Shown in pieces: positions 5,464 through 8,581 of a stretch of DNA of 8,581 bases. The first letter of the stretch is position 1, and every line of letters starts with the position of its first letter. Source of the DNA: Rhodospirillales bacterium (GTDB taxonomy: Bacteria > Pseudomonadota > Alphaproteobacteria > UBA828); contig JAPOPO010000641.1 in the NCBI GenBank assembly GCA_026712885.1, positions 1 to 8,581 on the forward strand. The letters run 5' to 3'. The translations under genes were made by a program, and so were the position numbers. The notes beneath the pieces were generated by a model. That model ran no database searches, was not told the DNA's origin, and saw only the letters and a program-made list of their open reading frames with translations.

Positions 5464-6150
5464 GTGGCGGACAAGCCCCATTTTCACGGCCATCGCGAGC
5501 GATTGCGCAAGCGCTTCGACGAGGCGGGCGCGGACGCTTTGCCCGACTACGAGCTGCTTGAGCTGCTGCTCTGCCAAGCGCTGCCCCGGCGCGACGTCAA
5601 GCCCCTCGCCAAGCGGCTGATCGAGCGCTTCGGCACCGTCGGTGCCGTGCTCGGCGCCGAGAAGGGGGCGTTGAAGGAGGTGGCGGGCGTCGGCGACGGG
5701 GTGGTCCACACGCTCAAGCTGGTCGAGGCGCTCGGCGTGCGCACGCTGCGCGAAGCGGTGATCGGCCGGCCGGTCATCGGCACCTGGCAGGCGGTGCTGG
5801 ACTACTGCACCGCGCGCCTCGGCCACAACAAGACCGAGCACTTCCGCGTGCTCTTCCTCGACAACCACAACGCGCTGATCGCGGACGAGGAGCAGCAGCA
5901 GGGCACGGTCGACCACGTGGTGCTCTATCCGCGCGAGGTCATCAAGCGGGCGCTGGAGCACGGCGCGAGCGCCGTCGTGCTGGTGCACAACCACCCCTCG
6001 GGCAACCCCAGCCCGTCCCGCGCCGACATCGAGCTCACGAAGGAGGTCGCGAAGGCCGGCGCCACGCTCGGCGTCACCGTCCACGATCACCTGGTGATCG
6101 GCCGCTCCCGTCACGTCTCATTCAGGGAGGCGGGACTGCTGCAAGACTGA
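5464..6150 (+). CDS. radC: RadC family JAB-domain protein
   Basis: A 228-residue RadC/UPF0758 protein. The N-terminal part holds HGHRERLRKRF (8-18), DYELLELLLCQALPRRDVKPLAKRLI (28-53) and a helix-hairpin-helix stretch KEVAGVGDGV (71-80). The C-terminal JAB/MPN metalloprotease-like domain has Glu125 (KTEHFRVLFLD) and the metal motif HNHPSGNPSPSRAD with His175, His177 and Asp188. The metal site is therefore intact. The original link to DNA repair is disputed and the true substrate is not known. GTG 5464 is chosen because it gives the usual family length and N-terminus (VADKPHFHGHRERLR) and a 13-base gap after map. The upstream ATG 5374 would add 30 unrelated residues and overlap map by 77 bases. 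The gene converges on the oxygenase gene across 7 bases, with no room for a separate terminator. Confidence 0.94.
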   Translation: MADKPHFHGHRERLRKRFDEAGADALPDYELLELLLCQALPRRDVKPLAKRLIERFGTVGAVLGAEKGALKEVAGVGDGVVHTLKLVEALGVRTLREAVIGRPVIGTWQAVLDYCTARLGHNKTEHFRVLFLDNHNALIADEEQQQGTVDHVVLYPREVIKRALEHGASAVVLVHNHPSGNPSPSRADIELTKEVAKAGATLGVTVHDHLVIGRSRHVSFREAGLLQD

Positions 6151-6157
6151 GACGGAG

Positions 6158-7180
6158 TCAGGAAACCGGCAGCGAATTTGCCCCGGGTGAAGGCGCGTCG
6201 CTTGCCAGATTCAGTCGCTTGCCGTCGCCATGGGCCTGGCGGTACCGCAGTTCGGCGTACTCGCCATACGTGATCGCCGGATACTTCGGCGGCGTGCCGG
6301 CCTCGCGAAACGGCGGCAGACACTCGATCACCGTGTCGTGCGGCAAGTTGTGAAAGTAGGCGATCGACTGGCGTCGTGTCGGCTGGCCCGGATCGGTCGG
6401 GGGGTTCACCACGCGGTGCGGCGTCGAGACCCAGCGGTCGTTGGTCCAGCGCATCATCGCGTCGCCGATATTGACGACGAACGAGCCGGCGATGTGTGGA
6501 ACGTCGGTCCAGCAGCCAGCGCGCGTGCACACCTGCAGCCCACCGGGCGCATCCTCTGTGCGCAGGATCGTGAGGACGCCGTAGTCCGAATGTGCACCGG
6601 CCCGGAGCTGACCCGGCGCGGGCGGCACCGGCTGCTCCGGGTAGTCGACGACCCGCAGCGACGAAAGGTGGCCCTGAAACTTGTCCTCGAAGTAATCCGC
6701 CTCGAGTCCGATGGCAGCGGCGAAGATGCGCCTCAACGTCGCCGCGAGTTCCGACATCGACCTGTAGTATTCCCGCCAGGCGGGCTCCAGATCAGGCGGG
6801 TTCGCGGGCCATCCATCGCCCCAGAATCCGGGTCCGAAGTCCAGGGTCTCCTTCAGATCGCCGATGGTCCTATTGCCGAGCGTTGCAGCCAGCGCCTCCT
6901 TGCCGAGCGCGAAGTGCATCAGCCCGCCCATGACCGGGCCGGTCTCGCCGATGGCGTTCTTCTCCTCGGCCGGCAGGTCGAAGAAGGTCCGCGAGGCATC
7001 GTAGATGCGCGCGACCAGGGCCTCGGGGATGCCGTGACCGGTTGTCACGAAGAAGCCGATGTCCTCGCAGGCGGCGCGGACATCGTCCACGACGCCAATC
7101 TGTCCGGCAGCCTGCCCGGTCGTAAACGGGGTGATATCGATGGTCGGGACGGGGCTCCGCCTGTCCCGGCCGAGAGGCAT
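6158..7180 (-). CDS. Isopenicillin-N-synthase-like Fe(II)/2-oxoglutarate oxygenase
   Basis: A 340-residue member of the isopenicillin N synthase / 2OG-Fe(II) dioxygenase superfamily. The N-terminal DIOX_N part reads VPTIDITPF (11-19) and GFFVTTGHGIP (42-52), then FFDLPAEEKN (66-75). The double-stranded beta-helix carries the iron triad His197 and Asp199 (GAHSDYGVLTIL) and His255 (TPHRVVNP). The 2OG-binding Arg270 and Ser272 stand in RRQSIAYF. The intact RxS motif favours 2-oxoglutarate as co-substrate, though isopenicillin N synthase itself has that pair without using 2OG. The substrate is unknown. Its start is 5 bases after the stop of the alpha/beta hydrolase, on the same strand, with no good ribosome site of its own, so it is probably translated by coupling as the second gene of a two-gene operon. 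Nothing in the window suggests beta-lactam biosynthesis. Confidence 0.92.
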   Translation of the reverse strand: MPLGRDRRSPVPTIDITPFTTGQAAGQIGVVDDVRAACEDIGFFVTTGHGIPEALVARIYDASRTFFDLPAEEKNAIGETGPVMGGLMHFALGKEALAATLGNRTIGDLKETLDFGPGFWGDGWPANPPDLEPAWREYYRSMSELAATLRRIFAAAIGLEADYFEDKFQGHLSSLRVVDYPEQPVPPAPGQLRAGAHSDYGVLTILRTEDAPGGLQVCTRAGCWTDVPHIAGSFVVNIGDAMMRWTNDRWVSTPHRVVNPPTDPGQPTRRQSIAYFHNLPHDTVIECLPPFREAGTPPKYPAITYGEYAELRYRQAHGDGKRLNLASDAPSPGANSLPVS

Positions 7181-7185
7181 CCGGA

Positions 7186-8136
7186 CTAGGACGCCGTCCC
7201 GAAGGCCTCGCGCAGCGCGGCGCAGGCGTGCTCGTGCGCCTCGGCGGTCACGTCGAAGCGCCCGGTCGCGGTCCAGAAGCCGTGGATGTGGCCCTCGTAG
7301 TTGCGGTAGTCGGTGGGCACGCCCGCAGCCTTGAGCCTCTGGGCGTATTCGCGGCCATCGTCGAAGAGCGGATCGTGGCTCGCGGTCATCACCATCGCCG
7401 GCGGCAGGCCGCTGAGGTCGTCGGCGCGGATCGGCGCAGCCCGCACGTCCGAGCGTTCGGAGGCGTCGTTGAAGTAGCAGTCGAAGAACCAGGTCATGGC
7501 CTCGGCGGTCAGCACGTAGCCATCGGCGAAGGTCTTGTACGACGGGCGGCTCTCGTCAGTGTCGGTGACGGGATAGACCATGAGTTGGAAGACCAGCGAT
7601 GGTCCGCCCTCGGCCTTGGCCCGCTGCGCGGTCACGGCAGTGATGCAGCCGCCTGCGGAATCGCCGCCGATGGCGATGCGCGCCGGGTCGCCACCGATCT
7701 CCGCGCAATTCTCCGCAACCCAGCAGAGCGATGCCCAGGCGTCGTCCGTGGGCTTCGGGAACTTGTTCTCCGGCGCCTTGCAGTAGTTGACGCCGACGAC
7801 GATGCAGCCGGCGCCCTCGCAAAGCGCGCGGCAGACGCCATCGTGGGTGTCGATGCTGAGCACCACGTAGCCGCTGCCATGGTAGTTGACGTAGACCGGC
7901 AGCGGTGTGGCGGGGTCCGCCCCTTCGGGCCAGTAGAGGCGGATGCGGATCGGCCCGTGCGGACCCGGAATGTCGCGGTCCTCGACCCGGCCGACGTCGA
8001 TCCCCGGCGCCTGCAGGCCCATGACCAGATCGTGGAAGGCCTCCCGCACCTCTTCGATCGGCCGTTCCGCGAGCGGCGGCACCTCGATCGCGTTGATTTC
8101 GTCGCAGAACTCTTGAACCTGCGGATGCAGAGCCAT
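7186..8136 (-). CDS. Alpha/beta hydrolase, HSL-family esterase
   Basis: A 316-residue carboxylesterase of the hormone-sensitive-lipase (family IV) type. The nucleophile elbow is GGDSAGG with Ser160. The acid is probably Asp255 in ASHDPLFDDG and the base His285 in GHIHGFW. The oxyanion-hole motif, normally HGGG, is HGSG (86-89). The usual DYR(L)APE segment reads NYCKAPENKFPKP (117-129), so the protein is an atypical member. There is no signal peptide, so it should be cytoplasmic. The ATG at 8136 has an excellent AGGAGGG site (plus-strand 8140-8146) directly upstream. It is the first gene of an operon with the oxygenase 5 bases downstream, and it diverges from the TPP-enzyme gene over a 133-base gap. 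It may hydrolyse an ester, lactone or amide before or after the oxygenase step; the substrate is not readable from sequence. Confidence 0.92.
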   Translation of the reverse strand: MALHPQVQEFCDEINAIEVPPLAERPIEEVREAFHDLVMGLQAPGIDVGRVEDRDIPGPHGPIRIRLYWPEGADPATPLPVYVNYHGSGYVVLSIDTHDGVCRALCEGAGCIVVGVNYCKAPENKFPKPTDDAWASLCWVAENCAEIGGDPARIAIGGDSAGGCITAVTAQRAKAEGGPSLVFQLMVYPVTDTDESRPSYKTFADGYVLTAEAMTWFFDCYFNDASERSDVRAAPIRADDLSGLPPAMVMTASHDPLFDDGREYAQRLKAAGVPTDYRNYEGHIHGFWTATGRFDVTAEAHEHACAALREAFGTAS

Positions 8137-8139
8137 GAT

Positions 8140-8146
8140 CCCTCCT
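8140..8146 (-). promoter_or_regulatory. Strong Shine-Dalgarno site of the hydrolase gene
   Basis: The plus-strand CCCTCCT reads AGGAGGG on the coding strand, 3-4 bases before the ATG at 8136. It fixes the hydrolase start. It is the only strong ribosome site of the two-gene operon. Confidence 0.7.
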
Positions 8147-8253
8147 CGCGCGCCGCGCTCTCTTCCTGGCGCATCTTAGCGGCGTCCGGCGATCTTGGGC
8201 TAGCGCGCCGAAGCGCACTCGTGAACAATGCGCCGGGGCAAGAGCCGCATGCC

Positions 8254-8260
8254 AGGGAGG
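8254..8260 (+). promoter_or_regulatory. Shine-Dalgarno site of the E1 alpha gene
   Basis: AGGGAGG ends 9 bases before ATG 8270 and supports that start. The rest of the 133-base divergent gap (8137-8269) shows no convincing -35/-10 pair. GGCGCAT (8168-8174) and ATGCGCC (8228-8234) form a 7-bp inverted pair that may be chance. Confidence 0.6.
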
Positions 8261-8269
8261 CCAACGGCG

Positions 8270-8581
8270 ATGAACGAGAGCGCGACCAGCAATATCACCG
8301 TCGGCGCGGAGACGCTCCGCGACCTCTACGTCACCATGCGCCGCATCCGCGCCTTCGAGGACAAGACCGCCGATCTCTTTCAGGAAGGCGTCGTCAAGGG
8401 CACGGCCCACAGCTACAAGGGCGAGGAGGCGACCGCCGCCGGCGCCGGCGCGACACTGCGCGACGACGACATCATCGCCTCCTACCACCGCGGCCACGGC
8501 CATTGCATCGCCAAGGGTGCCCGCATCGACCGCATGATGGCGGAGCTGATGGGGCGCCAGACCGGCTACTGCCAGGGCCTC
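8270..8581 (+). CDS. TPP-dependent dehydrogenase E1 component, alpha subunit (pyruvate/acetoin type), 5' part
   Basis: The first 104 residues of an E1 alpha subunit, running off the right edge. These subunits pair with E1 beta and an E2/E3 core to decarboxylate 2-oxo acids or cleave acetoin with thiamine diphosphate. Visible features are the helix MRRIRAFEDKTADLFQEG (23-40), GTAHSYKGEEATAAG (44-58) and SYHRGHGHCIAKG (71-83), followed by MMAELMGRQTGYCQG (89-103). The RGHGHCIAKG wording is closer to acetoin-dehydrogenase (AcoA-like) sequences than to the YRDHGH of classical pyruvate dehydrogenase. The TPP-binding GDG motif lies beyond the window, so the substrate class is open. ATG 8270 follows AGGGAGG. 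The gene diverges from the hydrolase-oxygenase operon, so the two may share a regulator and a pathway. Confidence 0.85.
   Translation, partial: MNESATSNITVGAETLRDLYVTMRRIRAFEDKTADLFQEGVVKGTAHSYKGEEATAAGAGATLRDDDIIASYHRGHGHCIAKGARIDRMMAELMGRQTGYCQGL

Noticed and set aside
6145..6180. Terminator between the convergent radC and oxygenase genes
   Set aside because: Only 4-5 bp of pairing (GACT/AGTC or GCTGC/GCAGC) and no T-run on either strand.
7556..8503. Minus-strand open frame of 315 codons across the hydrolase start and the E1 alpha gene
   Set aside because: Arg-rich low-complexity translation, overlapping two convincing genes and the divergent gap, with no family resemblance.
1..8581. SOS boxes (GTTC or GAAC repeats spaced by 7), tRNA, CRISPR repeats, insertion-sequence ends or attachment sites
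   Set aside because: Reading the intergenic gaps by eye gave no convincing example. A profile-based scan was not possible here.

Overview
The window is high-GC, densely coded bacterial chromosome. The protein families and gene order (a CinA-type domain protein, SfsA, type I methionine aminopeptidase and RadC in a row, plus a DnaE2-type polymerase end) point to an alphaproteobacterium. This is an inference from gene content; there is no rRNA or tRNA here to place it. No gap longer than 300 bases lacks a gene, and the longest non-coding stretch is about 145 bases.

Left part (1-1492, + strand): the last 61 codons of what looks like the error-prone polymerase DnaE2. It is followed by a type II toxin-antitoxin pair, a HigB/RelE-like toxin of the Gp49 family and an XRE antitoxin, and then a YmdB-type macrodomain hydrolase 16 bases downstream. 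The toxin gene is clearly poorer in GC than its surroundings. It has a consensus TTGACA box with an inverted repeat in the promoter spacer, and the layout suggests autoregulation and possibly a leaderless toxin message.

Middle part (1613-6150): an ACAD10/11-like acyl-CoA dehydrogenase (+) ends tail to tail with a CinA-type molybdopterin-binding-domain protein (-), and their stop codons share bases. Divergent from the latter run sfsA, map and radC, all on +. map and radC are 13 bases apart and probably translationally coupled. This block looks like ordinary conserved chromosomal background.

Right part (6158-8581): a two-gene minus-strand operon encodes an HSL-family alpha/beta hydrolase followed by an isopenicillin-N-synthase-like Fe(II)/2-oxoglutarate oxygenase. 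Divergent from it is the start of a TPP-dependent E1 alpha subunit of pyruvate/acetoin-dehydrogenase type, cut by the window edge. Together they look like the edge of a catabolic cluster whose substrate cannot be read from sequence.

I see no CRISPR array, insertion sequence, prophage, RNA gene or clearly new system. The most interesting part is the toxin-antitoxin-macrodomain stretch with its promoter architecture. The esterase-oxygenase pair of unknown substrate comes next.
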